From Luteococcus sp038433155 (lineage in GTDB: Bacteria > Actinomycetota > Actinomycetes > Propionibacteriales > Propionibacteriaceae), in the NCBI RefSeq assembly GCF_038433155.1, contig NZ_JBCDMW010000035.1, positions 30,775-94,774 of the forward strand: a stretch of DNA of 64,000 nt, in the 5' to 3' direction. The translations under genes and the position numbers were made by a program. Under the pieces are notes generated by a model. The model was not told the DNA's origin, made no database searches, and saw nothing but the letters and a program-made list of their open reading frames with translations. Position 1 is the first letter of the stretch; each line of letters starts with the position of its first letter. This document shows, one piece after another, positions 1-7,359 of this stretch.

Positions 1-105
1 GGGTCCACCGACACCATGGGCATCTTCGTCAGCTCGGCCACCATCGGGGACCAGCCGGTGCAGGGCGTGGTGGATTCCGCCCGGGAGGCCATGAAGCTGG
101 GCTGA
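1..105 (+). CDS. C-terminal end of an unidentified protein (partial)
   Basis: An open frame runs in from the left edge and stops with TGA at 103-105, leaving 34 residues. They include the stretch MGIFVSSATIGDQPVQGVVD and end in REAMKLG. I do not recognise the family from this tail. The frame has the strong third-position GC bias of the neighbouring genes, so it is probably a real gene end. It converges on the small minus-strand gene at 135-368. Confidence 0.5.
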   Translation, partial: GSTDTMGIFVSSATIGDQPVQGVVDSAREAMKLG

Positions 106-134
106 CCCAGCCCCGCCGCCCGGGCGGCCGCCGC

Positions 135-368
135 TCACTCCTCGACGGGGCTGCCGTCCAGGTGGGTGCGCTCCTCGTCGTCGGCATCCTCGTCCCGGTA
201 GCGCGGGTCATTGTCCCACTGGTCGTTGCGCTCCTGGACGTGAGTGAGGGCGTTGGCGGCCTCCTCCTTGGTGGCGTAGGGGCCAAGCCGGTCCTCAGCC
301 TTGGCCTCCCCCTCGCCAACCACCCGGTGTTCGGTCAAAGACCAGTACCACTGCTCCAGCTGAGCCAT
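135..368 (-). CDS. Small SPOR-like/hypothetical protein beside map
   Basis: A 77-residue, very acidic, soluble protein with no membrane segment. The N-terminal part (WYWSLTEHRVVGEGEAKAED, then GPYATKEEAANAL) looks like the short SPOR-like proteins that often sit next to map in actinobacteria. The C-terminal third is rich in Asp, Glu and Arg. The ATG at 366-368 is preceded by a good AGGAGG about 5 nt upstream. The gene is divergent from methionine aminopeptidase and the two share a 25-nt intergenic region. Its function is not known to me; the SPOR resemblance is by eye only. Confidence 0.7.
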   Translation of the reverse strand: MAQLEQWYWSLTEHRVVGEGEAKAEDRLGPYATKEEAANALTHVQERNDQWDNDPRYRDEDADDEERTHLDGSPVEE

Positions 369-381
369 CGTTGCCTCCTAC

Positions 382-387
382 TAGACT
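382..387 (+). promoter_or_regulatory. -10 box of a leaderless map promoter
   Basis: TAGACT lies 6 nt before the GTG start of map. There is no Shine-Dalgarno sequence, so transcription probably begins at or next to the start codon. The same spacing recurs throughout the window. Confidence 0.55.
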
Positions 388-393
388 GCGTCC

Positions 394-1245
394 GTGACTG
401 ACATCAAGCCCTATCCCATCAGCCCGCGTCGGGCCGTTCCGTCCTCGATCATCCGCCCCGAGTACGTGGACAAGCCTGCTCCCCAACCGTACATGGGCAG
501 CAATGTGCAGTCACCGGAGACGATCGAGAAGATGCGGGAGGCGGGTCGGATTGCCTGCGGGGCCATGCACGAGGCGGGCAAGGCGGTGGCCCCGGGCGTG
601 ACCACCGACGAGCTGGACCGGATTGCGCACACCTACATGCTGGACCATGGCGCCTACCCGTCGACGCTGGGCTACCGGGGCTACCCGAAGAGCGTGTGCA
701 CCAGCGTGAACGAGGTGATCTGCCACGGCATCCCCGATGCCCGGCCGCTGGAGGACGGGGACCTGGTCAAGATCGACGTCACCGCCTTCAAGGACGGCGT
801 GCACGGGGACAACTGCTTCACCTTCCTGTGCGGCGACGTGGACGAGGAGTCCCGGCTGCTGGCCGAGCGCACCCAGGAGGCGATGAACCGCGCCATCAAG
901 ATGTGCAAGCCGGGCCGGCCGCTGAGCGTGATCGGCCGGGTGATCGAGTCCTATGCCAAGCGCTTCAACTACGGCGTGGTCCGGGACTACACCGGCCACG
1001 GCGTGCACACCGCCTTCCACTCCGGCTTGGTCATCCTGCACTACGACGAGCCGCGGCTGGACACTCCGATGGAGGTCGGGATGACCTTCACCATCGAGCC
1101 GATGCTCTGCCTGGGGGACTACCACTCCCACCAGTGGGACGACGGCTGGACCGTGGTCACCAATGACCGCTCCCGGGTGGCGCAGTTCGAGCAGACGATC
1201 GCGATCACCCCGTCGGGCGCCGAGATCATCACCAAGCTCGACTGA
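394..1245 (+). CDS. map: Methionine aminopeptidase, type I
   Basis: This cytosolic metalloenzyme removes the initiator methionine from new proteins. The 283-residue protein has all five dimetal ligands of the pita-bread fold: D128 (KIDVTA), D139 (GDN), H202 (GHGVH), E235 (TIEPM) and E266 (FEQT). The N-terminal extension of about 40 residues contains PYMGSN, typical of actinobacterial type Ic enzymes that carry a linker before the catalytic domain. The GTG start at 394 is chosen because TAGACT lies 6 nt upstream, giving a leaderless transcript. The gene is followed by an inverted repeat and by the oppositely oriented RNase P RNA gene. Confidence 0.96.
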   Translation: MTDIKPYPISPRRAVPSSIIRPEYVDKPAPQPYMGSNVQSPETIEKMREAGRIACGAMHEAGKAVAPGVTTDELDRIAHTYMLDHGAYPSTLGYRGYPKSVCTSVNEVICHGIPDARPLEDGDLVKIDVTAFKDGVHGDNCFTFLCGDVDEESRLLAERTQEAMNRAIKMCKPGRPLSVIGRVIESYAKRFNYGVVRDYTGHGVHTAFHSGLVILHYDEPRLDTPMEVGMTFTIEPMLCLGDYHSHQWDDGWTVVTNDRSRVAQFEQTIAITPSGAEIITKLD

Positions 1246-1250
1246 GGTCT

Positions 1251-1324
1251 GCACAAGTTGGCAGCCTGGCGGACACAGAAAATTTCCTGAACGTGCAAAT
1301 CGCCAAATAGTTGCCAACTTGTGC
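1251..1324. repeat. 74-bp element with 13-bp perfect terminal inverted repeats
   Basis: GCACAAGTTGGCA at 1251-1263 is matched exactly by its reverse complement at 1312-1324. Inside lies a second short pair, GGCG (1267-1270) and CGCC (1301-1304). The 48-nt centre is more AT-rich than its surroundings. The element sits between map and the 3' end of rnpB. It could act as a terminator for either gene, or be a small mobile (MITE-like) or interspersed palindromic repeat. No second copy was noticed in this window. Confidence 0.6.
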
Positions 1325-1367
1325 GCCCCCGAGGGCCAAGGGGCGCCGGCCTCTGCCCCAGGACTGG

Positions 1368-1780
1368 AAGACGAGTCGGCCTGTAAGCCGGATTTTGTCC
1401 TCGCGGTTGCCCGCGATGGGTGGTCATCCATCTGCGACGCCTGTTGCCAGACGCCTTCGACGCGCCCTCCCGAAGGATTGGCGTCGTGCGACCTACCCGG
1501 ACGCTCGGGCGGGCAGCCCTCGATCACGTCCGCGACCCACCAGGGGTGGGCCTTCTTGGTCTTGCTCCGGGTGGGGTTTGCCAGGCCGCCCCAGTCACCT
1601 GGGGCGCCGGTGGTCTCTTGCACCGCCGTTTCACCCTTACCAGCGTTGCCGCTGGCGGTCTGTTCTCTGTGGCACTTTCCCGCGGGTCACCCCGGGTCGG
1701 TGTTACCGACCACCCTGCCCTGTGGAGTCCGGACTTTCCTCAGGAAGCATGCTTCCCGCGATCACCCGGCCGACTCGTCC
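1368..1780 (-). ncRNA. rnpB: RNase P RNA, bacterial type A
   Basis: This is the catalytic RNA that trims tRNA 5' leaders. On the minus strand the 5' end forms P1 with the 3' end: GACGAGTCGGCC (from 1779) pairs with GGCCGACTCGTC (1381-1370). Hallmark conserved segments are present: GAGGAAAGTCCGGACTCC near the 5' end, CAGGGTGGTCGGTAA, and the 3' tail ACAAAATCCGGCTTACAG. The length of about 413 nt is normal for an actinobacterial type A RNA. A -10 box TACACT (1793-1788) lies 7 nt before the expected 5' end. Long frames crossing this region are spurious. Confidence 0.95.
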
Positions 1781-1799
1781 GTCGTCCAGTGTAAGCCCC

Positions 1800-3254
1800 T
1801 CACTGCGGGGCGAAGACCACGGTGCCCTTGTTCAGGTCGACTGCATCCAGCCGGGCGGTGACCTCCTGCCCCAGCTCCAGCCCACGCTGCTTGATCCGGC
1901 CCTCGGTGGCCGGCTCGGCGATGGAGATGGTGCCCTCGCCGCGCTTGTCGTCGTAGTCGACGATGGTGCCGGTGAACTCCTGCCCCACATGGCTGGACAG
2001 CACCAGCGCCTCGGTCAGGTCCACCACGCCTCGCTCGAACTTCTTGGCCCGCTGGTCGCTAGCGCGCATCTCGTCGGGCAGGGCCGCAAGGGCGTCGGTG
2101 ACCCACTGTGGGATCGGAGTCTGGCTGCACAGGTGGACGCAGATCTCGCCCACATAACGGTCCACCAGCCGACGCAGCGGCGCGGTGCAGTGCGCGTAAT
2201 GGGCGGCCAGGGCATTGTGCTTCAGGTTCTGCCCCGCCGTCTCAGGCCCGACGACGGTATAGGCGGCACCACGGAAGAGCCGGGTGCAGGAGGTCATCAT
2301 CGCCAGATGGCGGGGCTGGCTGACGTCGAGCGAACGGACGAAGTCCGGGTACCCCATGCCCTGGGGCCACGGGATCTGCAGGCTGCGGGCCGTGGCCTTG
2401 AGCCGCTGCACGTCGCGCTCCTCCGCCGGTGGAAGGGTGCGCAGGATCCCGGCGCCGGCGGCCAGCATCATGTCGGCGGCGGCCATCCCGGTGAGCAGGG
2501 AGATCTGGGCATTCCAACCCTCGACGGGCAATGGGGAGCGGAACTCCACGCGCCACCGGTCCCCCTCGGCGACGATCTCCTGCTCGGGCAGGTTCAGGCT
2601 GACGCCGCCGCGGCTGATCTCCTGCTGTTCACGCAGCTGGCCGACCTCGCGCAGCAATTGCAGCCATTCGGGCGCGGTGCCGTCGTCCAGCATCTTCTGC
2701 ACGCCGAGATAGTCCAGCCGCTCCCGGGAGCGCACCAGCGAGCGTTGCACCGTGGCGGAGCGCTGGGCGCCGGTGGCGTCCAGTTCCACCTGCCAGACCA
2801 GCGCGGGACGGGGCTTGCCGTCGGCCAGCAGGCTGGCGGCCCCCTCGCTCAGGCTCGACGGGTGCAGGGGCGCCCGCTCGATCGGGGCGTAGAAGGTCTG
2901 TCCCCGCCGGTGCGCCTCCGAATCCACCGGGCCGCCCGGTTCCACCCACGCGGCGACGTCGGCGATCGCGTACCAGACTCGGAAACCGTCGTCGAGCCGC
3001 TCCAGGAAGAGCGCCTGGTCCAGGTCCATCGAACCCTCGGGGTCGATGGTGACGAAGTCGATCTGGGTGTGGTCAACCCGCTCCCCCAGCTCCCACCGCT
3101 CGGCATCCAAGGGTCCTGCCTGTGCGGCCTGGTCCGCGGCGCGCTGGACGTCGTCGGGGAAACCCGACGGCACCTCCAGCTCGGAGCGCAGCCGCTCGAT
3201 CCCGGCCCGGATCGGCTCCGGGGTCTGCTGGGCGCTGATGTGACGGGTTGGCAT
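1800..3254 (-). CDS. RNB-domain ribonuclease (RNase II/R family)
   Basis: A 484-residue 3'-5' exoribonuclease core. The metal-binding acidic cluster DPEGSMDLDQA matches the family pattern DPxxAxDxDDA. The second signature AHCTAPLRRLVDRYV corresponds to HxTSPLRRYxDL. The protein lacks the N-terminal cold-shock domains and has only a short C-terminal beta-rich tail after the RNB domain, as in the compact actinobacterial enzymes. The ATG at 3252-3254 has GAGGAG five nt upstream. It is followed on the same strand by rnpB and preceded by the zinc-ribbon gene at 42 nt, so the two protein genes may be co-transcribed. Confidence 0.92.
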   Translation of the reverse strand: MPTRHISAQQTPEPIRAGIERLRSELEVPSGFPDDVQRAADQAAQAGPLDAERWELGERVDHTQIDFVTIDPEGSMDLDQALFLERLDDGFRVWYAIADVAAWVEPGGPVDSEAHRRGQTFYAPIERAPLHPSSLSEGAASLLADGKPRPALVWQVELDATGAQRSATVQRSLVRSRERLDYLGVQKMLDDGTAPEWLQLLREVGQLREQQEISRGGVSLNLPEQEIVAEGDRWRVEFRSPLPVEGWNAQISLLTGMAAADMMLAAGAGILRTLPPAEERDVQRLKATARSLQIPWPQGMGYPDFVRSLDVSQPRHLAMMTSCTRLFRGAAYTVVGPETAGQNLKHNALAAHYAHCTAPLRRLVDRYVGEICVHLCSQTPIPQWVTDALAALPDEMRASDQRAKKFERGVVDLTEALVLSSHVGQEFTGTIVDYDDKRGEGTISIAEPATEGRIKQRGLELGQEVTARLDAVDLNKGTVVFAPQ

Positions 3255-3296
3255 GGCTTCTCCTCAGCTGGGTCAAGCAGTGGGTCAGGCAGGCAT

Positions 3297-4043
3297 TCAG
3301 TCGGGCAGGCCGGATTCCTTGGTGCGGACCAGGATCCGGTCGCACTCCTCACAGCGGAGTACCTCGTTGGCGGGGGCCGCGGCATAGCGACGCAGGTCGG
3401 CCAGGTTGGCCTCCAGCTGGCAGCCGGTGCAGCGACGCTGCTTGAGTTCGGCTGCGCCAATCCCCATCCGGGCCGAGAGCTTGTCATAGGTGGCCACCAG
3501 CGGCGCGGGCAACAGCCGCACGTGGGCCTCGCGCTCCTTGTGGCGCTCGGCCAGCTCGGCGTCCAGGTCTGCCAGCTGGGAGTCCCGCTTGGCCATCAGG
3601 GCGCGGATCCGGTCCTCCAGCTCCTTGCGCTGCATGGTCAGCCGGTCCACCTCGATCCCAAGGTCCTCCACCACCTGCATGGCGTCCAGCTCGTCGTCCT
3701 CCAGCTTGTTGATCCGGCCACCCAGGTGCTCGATCTCCTCGGTCAGGGAGCGCAGCGCCTTCGGGTCCCCGATGCTGCCGTCGTCGACGCGCTTCTGGTT
3801 GCGGGCCAGCCGCTCCCGGGCCGGGTTGAGGTCATCCTCGATCCGCTTGGCGTCGGCCTGGGCGTCGCTGAGCCGGGTCTGGGCGGCCACCTGGTTCTCC
3901 ACCAGGGTGGCGCGTTCAGCCATCAGCGTCTTGATGGTCTCCAGCTCGGGCAGGGTGCGGCGACGGTGCTGCAGCTGGTTCACCTGCAGGTCCACGGCGG
4001 CAAGGTCCAGCAACCGCATCTGGTCGGCAGGTTCGGCAAGCAT
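3297..4043 (-). CDS. C4-type zinc ribbon coiled-coil protein (DUF164 family)
   Basis: A 248-residue cytosolic protein. About the first 175 residues are a long, charged coiled coil (for example LARNQKRVDDG and KELEDRIRALMAKRD). The C-terminal zinc ribbon is formed by RRCTGCQLE and LRCEECDRIL, a CxxC...CxxC arrangement. This is the family represented by HP0958/CdsZ; a general role in actinobacteria is unsettled. The start is placed at ATG 4043-4041 because AGGAG lies 6 nt upstream, although the frame stays open further. It is upstream of and co-directional with the RNB ribonuclease gene. Confidence 0.9.
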   Translation of the reverse strand: MLAEPADQMRLLDLAAVDLQVNQLQHRRRTLPELETIKTLMAERATLVENQVAAQTRLSDAQADAKRIEDDLNPARERLARNQKRVDDGSIGDPKALRSLTEEIEHLGGRINKLEDDELDAMQVVEDLGIEVDRLTMQRKELEDRIRALMAKRDSQLADLDAELAERHKEREAHVRLLPAPLVATYDKLSARMGIGAAELKQRRCTGCQLEANLADLRRYAAAPANEVLRCEECDRILVRTKESGLPD

Positions 4044-4132
4044 GGTCTTCTCCTGTTCCCGCCCCGGAACTCTCGCGGGGCCTGGGTGGCAGCCTACCCA
4101 CTGCCGCGGGCAAAAGAGGGCTGACCAGCCGG

Positions 4133-4138
4133 TAGAAT
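4133..4138 (+). promoter_or_regulatory. -10 box for the Bcr/CflA exporter gene
   Basis: TAGAAT lies about 50 nt before the ATG at 4189, leaving a leader with a GGGAAGGA ribosome binding site. This is one of the minority of genes here with a conventional leader. Confidence 0.4.
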
Positions 4139-4188
4139 GAGCCCGCCCACCTCTTGCAAGCCCCGGCCCTGCCGCGGGAAGGACCCCC

Positions 4189-5430
4189 ATGAGCACCCCT
4201 ACCCCCGCCAGCGCCATGCCCGGCGACCGCCTGGACGCCGCCCAGTACCGACGTCTGGTGATCGTGCTCGGCATCCTCGGGGCGCTGGGCCCGATGACGA
4301 TCGACACCTACCTGCCCGCCCTGCCACACCTGGCGGAGAGCCTGGGCGCCTCCAGCTCGCAGGCGCAGCTGACGCTGAGCGCCATGATGATGGGCCTTGG
4401 CCTGGGTCAGCTGGTCTTCGGCCCGCTCTCCGACGCGGTGGGGCGCCGCCGCCCGCTGCTGGCCGGCCTGGTGGTGCACGCCGTCGCCAGCCTGGCCTGC
4501 GGGCTGGCGCCCAGCATCGGGGTGCTGCTGGCGGGCCGGCTGCTGCAGGGCTTCGCCGCGGCCGCCGTGGCCGTCGCCTCCCAGGCGCTGATCCGCGACC
4601 TCTTCCGCGGCATGCGGGCCGCCGAACTGTTCAGCCGGCTGGCGCTGATCACCGGCATGGCACCGATCCTTGCGCCGTTGGTGGGCTCCGGGCTGTTGAC
4701 CTTCACCTCCTGGCGTGGGGTCTTCGTGGTGCTGGGCCTGGCCGCGGTGCTGATCGGTCTGCTGACCCGCAACCAGCTTGCCGAGACCCTGCCACCCGAA
4801 CGCCGGATTCCGGCGACGATTGCCGGCACCCTGGCCGCCTACCGACGAGTGCTCTCGGACAAGCTCTTCCTGGCGGTGGTCTTCGTCGCCGCGATGATCT
4901 TCACCGCCCTGTTCGCGTATGTCTCCGGCTCGCCCTTCGTGATGCAGGGGGTCTTCGGGCTGAGCCCGCAGGCCTTTGGTGTCACCTTCGCGTCGATGTC
5001 GCTGGGCCTGAGCCTGTCCAGCCAGTTCAACCCGCGGCTGGTGCGCCGGGTCGGCCCGGTGCGTGGGCTGATCACCGGGCTGGCGGTGATCGTCACTGGG
5101 GCGCTGGTGATGCTGGCCCTGGCCGAATTCCGGATCGGCGGGCTGGTCGGCTTCCTGGCACCGATGTTCCTGGTGATGATGGGTCTGGGCATCGCCCTGC
5201 CGAATGCGCCCGCCGTCGCGCTGCACCGGCACGGGGAGGCCGCCGGCACCGCCGCCGCCCTGCTGGGGGCGGCCCAGTTCACCATGGGCGGCATCGTCAC
5301 CCCGCTGGTCGGCGCACTGGAAGACGGCACCTCCCGCCCGATCCCGCTGGTGATCCTGGCCTCCGCCGGCCTTGGTCTGCTGGTGCTGCTGCTCGTCGCC
5401 CGACGACTGCGCGCCGAGAGCTACGACTAG
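4189..5430 (+). CDS. Bcr/CflA-family multidrug efflux MFS transporter
   Basis: A 413-residue inner-membrane protein with 12 predicted transmembrane helices. The first helix carries GPMTIDTYLPALP, the signature of the Bcr/CflA (DHA1) drug:H+ antiporters. It is followed by the MFS motif A-like loop GPLSDAVGRRRPLLAG between helices 2 and 3. Members export bicyclomycin, chloramphenicol and other small molecules; the substrate here is unknown. The ATG has GGAAGGA at good spacing. The gene stands alone, divergent from the zinc-ribbon gene, and is followed by a decayed sigma-factor fragment. Confidence 0.9.
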   Translation: MSTPTPASAMPGDRLDAAQYRRLVIVLGILGALGPMTIDTYLPALPHLAESLGASSSQAQLTLSAMMMGLGLGQLVFGPLSDAVGRRRPLLAGLVVHAVASLACGLAPSIGVLLAGRLLQGFAAAAVAVASQALIRDLFRGMRAAELFSRLALITGMAPILAPLVGSGLLTFTSWRGVFVVLGLAAVLIGLLTRNQLAETLPPERRIPATIAGTLAAYRRVLSDKLFLAVVFVAAMIFTALFAYVSGSPFVMQGVFGLSPQAFGVTFASMSLGLSLSSQFNPRLVRRVGPVRGLITGLAVIVTGALVMLALAEFRIGGLVGFLAPMFLVMMGLGIALPNAPAVALHRHGEAAGTAAALLGAAQFTMGGIVTPLVGALEDGTSRPIPLVILASAGLGLLVLLLVARRLRAESYD

Positions 5431-5449
5431 AGTTCCGCGCTGGGGCAGG

Positions 5450-5790
5450 TCATCTGGCGCGGCGGACGTCGTCGCGGAGGCGTTGACCACGGCCTGGCGG
5501 CGGATCCAAGTCCTGCCACTGGACCTGGACGACGCCCGGGCCTGGATCTTCGGGATCGCCCAGCACTGCCTGCTCAACGACCGTCGCGGCCAGCGACGGC
5601 AGGGGGCACTGGGCAGTGCGGATCGCCACCGTCGACATCGGCCTGACGCGTAGCGTGAATGATGCCGCCAGCCTGGCCATTCCGCGCGCCGATCTGGCCC
5701 GCGCCTGGCACCGGCTCGGCCCGGACCAACAGGAAGTAATTGCCCTCACGGCACTCGACGGCCTGACCTCCGCACCACCCCTTCCACTTG
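5450..5790 (+). pseudogene. ECF sigma factor remnant, truncated and frameshifted
   Basis: Translation from about 5453 gives SGAADVVAEALTTAWRRI, then DDARAWIFGIAQHCLLNDRR, which is the region 2 / early linker part of an ECF sigma factor. The match then moves to another frame (from about 5616), giving PRADLARAWHRLGPDQQEVI followed by ALTALDGLTSA, the start of region 4. The N-terminal part of region 2, the end of the region 4 helix-turn-helix and any start codon are missing, and at least one frameshift separates the halves. I call it a dead gene. It lies directly upstream of the PadR operator. Confidence 0.6.
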
Positions 5791-5795
5791 GCGGC

Positions 5796-5832
5796 CTTGC
5801 CAGCTACTATGCTGTACAAGGTAGCTGGCAAG
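5796..5832 (+). promoter_or_regulatory. Probable PadR operator overlapping the -10 region
   Basis: CTTGCCAGCTAC (5796-5807) and GTAGCTGGCAAG (5821-5832) form a perfect 12-bp inverted repeat with a 13-nt centre. TATGCT (5808-5813) inside the centre can serve as the -10. The site lies 17 nt before the padR start, where an autoregulating PadR repressor would be expected to bind. Confidence 0.6.
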
Positions 5833-5849
5833 ACCGACTGGAGGCCGGG

Positions 5850-6209
5850 ATGGACGAGCGGATCACCCAATTGCGCAAGGGGGCGTTGGACCTTGCGGTA
5901 CTCGCCCTGCTCGCCGAGACCCCCCGTTATGGCGGGGCACTCGTCGAGAGTCTGCAGGCGGCCGGGCTGGAGGTCAGCACCGGCACCATCTACCCGATCC
6001 TCACCCGGCTGAAGAAGGCCGAGCTGGTCCAGACCCACTGGGAGGAATCCCCCTTCGGCCCGCCGCGCAAGTTCTACACGCTCACCGATGACGGCCAGCG
6101 GGAACTCGTCGGGCTGGCCGACGCCTGGCGCTCCCTGAACCGCACCATCAACGGGCTGCTGACCAACGGCACCCCCGCCGCCGGCACCTCGATCATCTCC
6201 GGCTCATGA
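5850..6209 (+). CDS. PadR-family transcriptional regulator
   Basis: A 119-residue winged-helix regulator. The residues LRKGALDLAVLALLAETPRY and GTIYPILTRLKKAEL are the PadR helix-turn-helix and wing; RKFYTLTDDGQREL follows. The short length fits the PadR-s2 subgroup with a small C-terminal dimerisation helix. The frame is open further upstream, but that part is the sigma remnant; ATG 5850 has GGAGG about 6 nt upstream. It is the first gene of a five-gene operon and overlaps the next gene by 4 nt. PadR proteins commonly repress drug-export operons, often their own, and the palindrome at 5796-5832 fits this. Confidence 0.92.
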   Translation: MDERITQLRKGALDLAVLALLAETPRYGGALVESLQAAGLEVSTGTIYPILTRLKKAELVQTHWEESPFGPPRKFYTLTDDGQRELVGLADAWRSLNRTINGLLTNGTPAAGTSIISGS

Positions 6210-7063
6210 CCACCATCGACGACTGGCTCGCTGCCGTCCGCGCCGACCTGCTGGAGCCGCACGCCCCTCGCGCGGAGCTGGCCGAACTGGTCGACGCCCT
6301 GCGCGAGGCCGCCGACGAACTCGGCGAGCAAGCCGCCTGTGAGGCCTTCGGCGACCCCGCCGAAGTGGCTCGGCAACTCAACCAGCAGACCCCCACCGAG
6401 CCCGTCGGCACGAACCGGCTGGTGGGCTCGCCTATCGGGGTCAATCCGATCACCATGCCCTCCCGTCTGGCCTCGGCTTTCAACCCCGCCGACTCCCGGA
6501 TCCTGGTGCCGCACGCCCTGGGCCTCGGCTGGCAGGTGAACCTTGGGGCCGTGGCCACCCGCCTGCACCTCGTCGAGCCAGACCAGCTGGACGAGGACGT
6601 CCTCGACGCCCTGGACGAGCAGACCCTCACCCGGGGCGCGGTTGCCGCCAGCATCCCGGCCCTGCTCGGCCTGGCCCTGCTGCCCTTCGGGATCGGCCAG
6701 GACCGACTGCCCAACCACTGGCCGCTGTTCGGCCCGCCAGACGGATGGGTCACCCCGATCACCGGCCAGTGGCTGCCGATCCTCCTCGCCCTGGGCGCCA
6801 TCGGCCTGGCCTTCCTGCCGCGGCGGCTGGGCGCCAGCCAGCTGTGGAGGATGTTGCTGCTGGTGATCGCCAGCATGCTCTCGGTCACCATGGCCGGCGT
6901 GATCGGGATGCAGGTCTTCGGCGGCAGCCGCCCAATCGGCTGGTTGCTCCTGCCGGTGATGCTGGCCGCCACCGGCGCCGCCCTCTCCCAGGGCGTCGTG
7001 CTGCTGCGAGCCGGCGCCCGCGCCGCCGCCCGACTCCACGAACCCTCCCAGAACAGGAGTTGA
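6206..7063 (+). CDS. Membrane protein with HAAS/DUF1700-like N-terminus
   Basis: A 285-residue protein. Residues 1-60 (IDDWLAAVRADLLEP, ALREAADELGEQAA, FGDPAEVARQLNQ) resemble the cytosolic HAAS-type domain that commonly follows padR genes. The middle part (VPHALGLGWQVNLGAVATRL) recalls the DUF1648/DUF5808 type of small membrane domains. At least four hydrophobic helices follow, the first near LGLALLPFGIG. It overlaps padR by ATGA. Its position suggests a partner or sensor for the ABC exporter encoded downstream. Function is inferred from context only. Confidence 0.75.
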   Translation: MTTIDDWLAAVRADLLEPHAPRAELAELVDALREAADELGEQAACEAFGDPAEVARQLNQQTPTEPVGTNRLVGSPIGVNPITMPSRLASAFNPADSRILVPHALGLGWQVNLGAVATRLHLVEPDQLDEDVLDALDEQTLTRGAVAASIPALLGLALLPFGIGQDRLPNHWPLFGPPDGWVTPITGQWLPILLALGAIGLAFLPRRLGASQLWRMLLLVIASMLSVTMAGVIGMQVFGGSRPIGWLLLPVMLAATGAALSQGVVLLRAGARAAARLHEPSQNRS

Positions 7064-7065
7064 CC

Positions 7066-7359
7066 ATGAACGACTGGAATCAGCTGTCCCCCACCATGCA
7101 GACAGTGGTGCTCGTCCTCGGCGGCATCCAGGTGGCGCTGTGGATGATCGCGCTGATCTGGTGGGCGCGCACCCCGGCCGAGCGAATGAGCCTGCCGCGG
7201 GTCGCGTGGCTGTTGATCATCCTGTTCGCCAACGGAATTGGTCCAATCGCCTGGTTCATTGGCGGGCGTCGCCCGAATGCGGTGACCCAGACCGCCCCGG
7301 TGCAGGAGTGGGCCAGCCAGCAGCAGCGCGCCGTCGACACCCTGTACGGCAAGAAGTGA
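7066..7359 (+). CDS. Small membrane protein with PLDc_N-like domain
   Basis: A 97-residue protein with two transmembrane helices (TVVLVLGGIQVALWMIALIW and RVAWLLIILFANGIGPIAWF) and a soluble tail. The second helix with NGIGPIAWFIGGRR matches the short PLDc_N (phospholipase D/cardiolipin synthase N-terminal) fold found as stand-alone proteins next to ABC-2 exporters. ATG 7066 follows the previous stop by 2 nt, with an AGGAGT upstream. The stop overlaps the GTG of the ATPase gene, so expression is coupled. Confidence 0.8.
   Translation: MNDWNQLSPTMQTVVLVLGGIQVALWMIALIWWARTPAERMSLPRVAWLLIILFANGIGPIAWFIGGRRPNAVTQTAPVQEWASQQQRAVDTLYGKK

Noticed and set aside
1311..4124. 937-codon plus-strand open frame crossing rnpB, the RNB gene and the zinc-ribbon gene
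   Set aside because: It spans a structured RNA and two well-supported minus-strand genes. Its translation is low-complexity shadow sequence.
3916..5577. 553-codon antisense frame over the Bcr/CflA gene
   Set aside because: Gln/His/Gly-rich shadow translation. The plus-strand MFS protein has clear family motifs.
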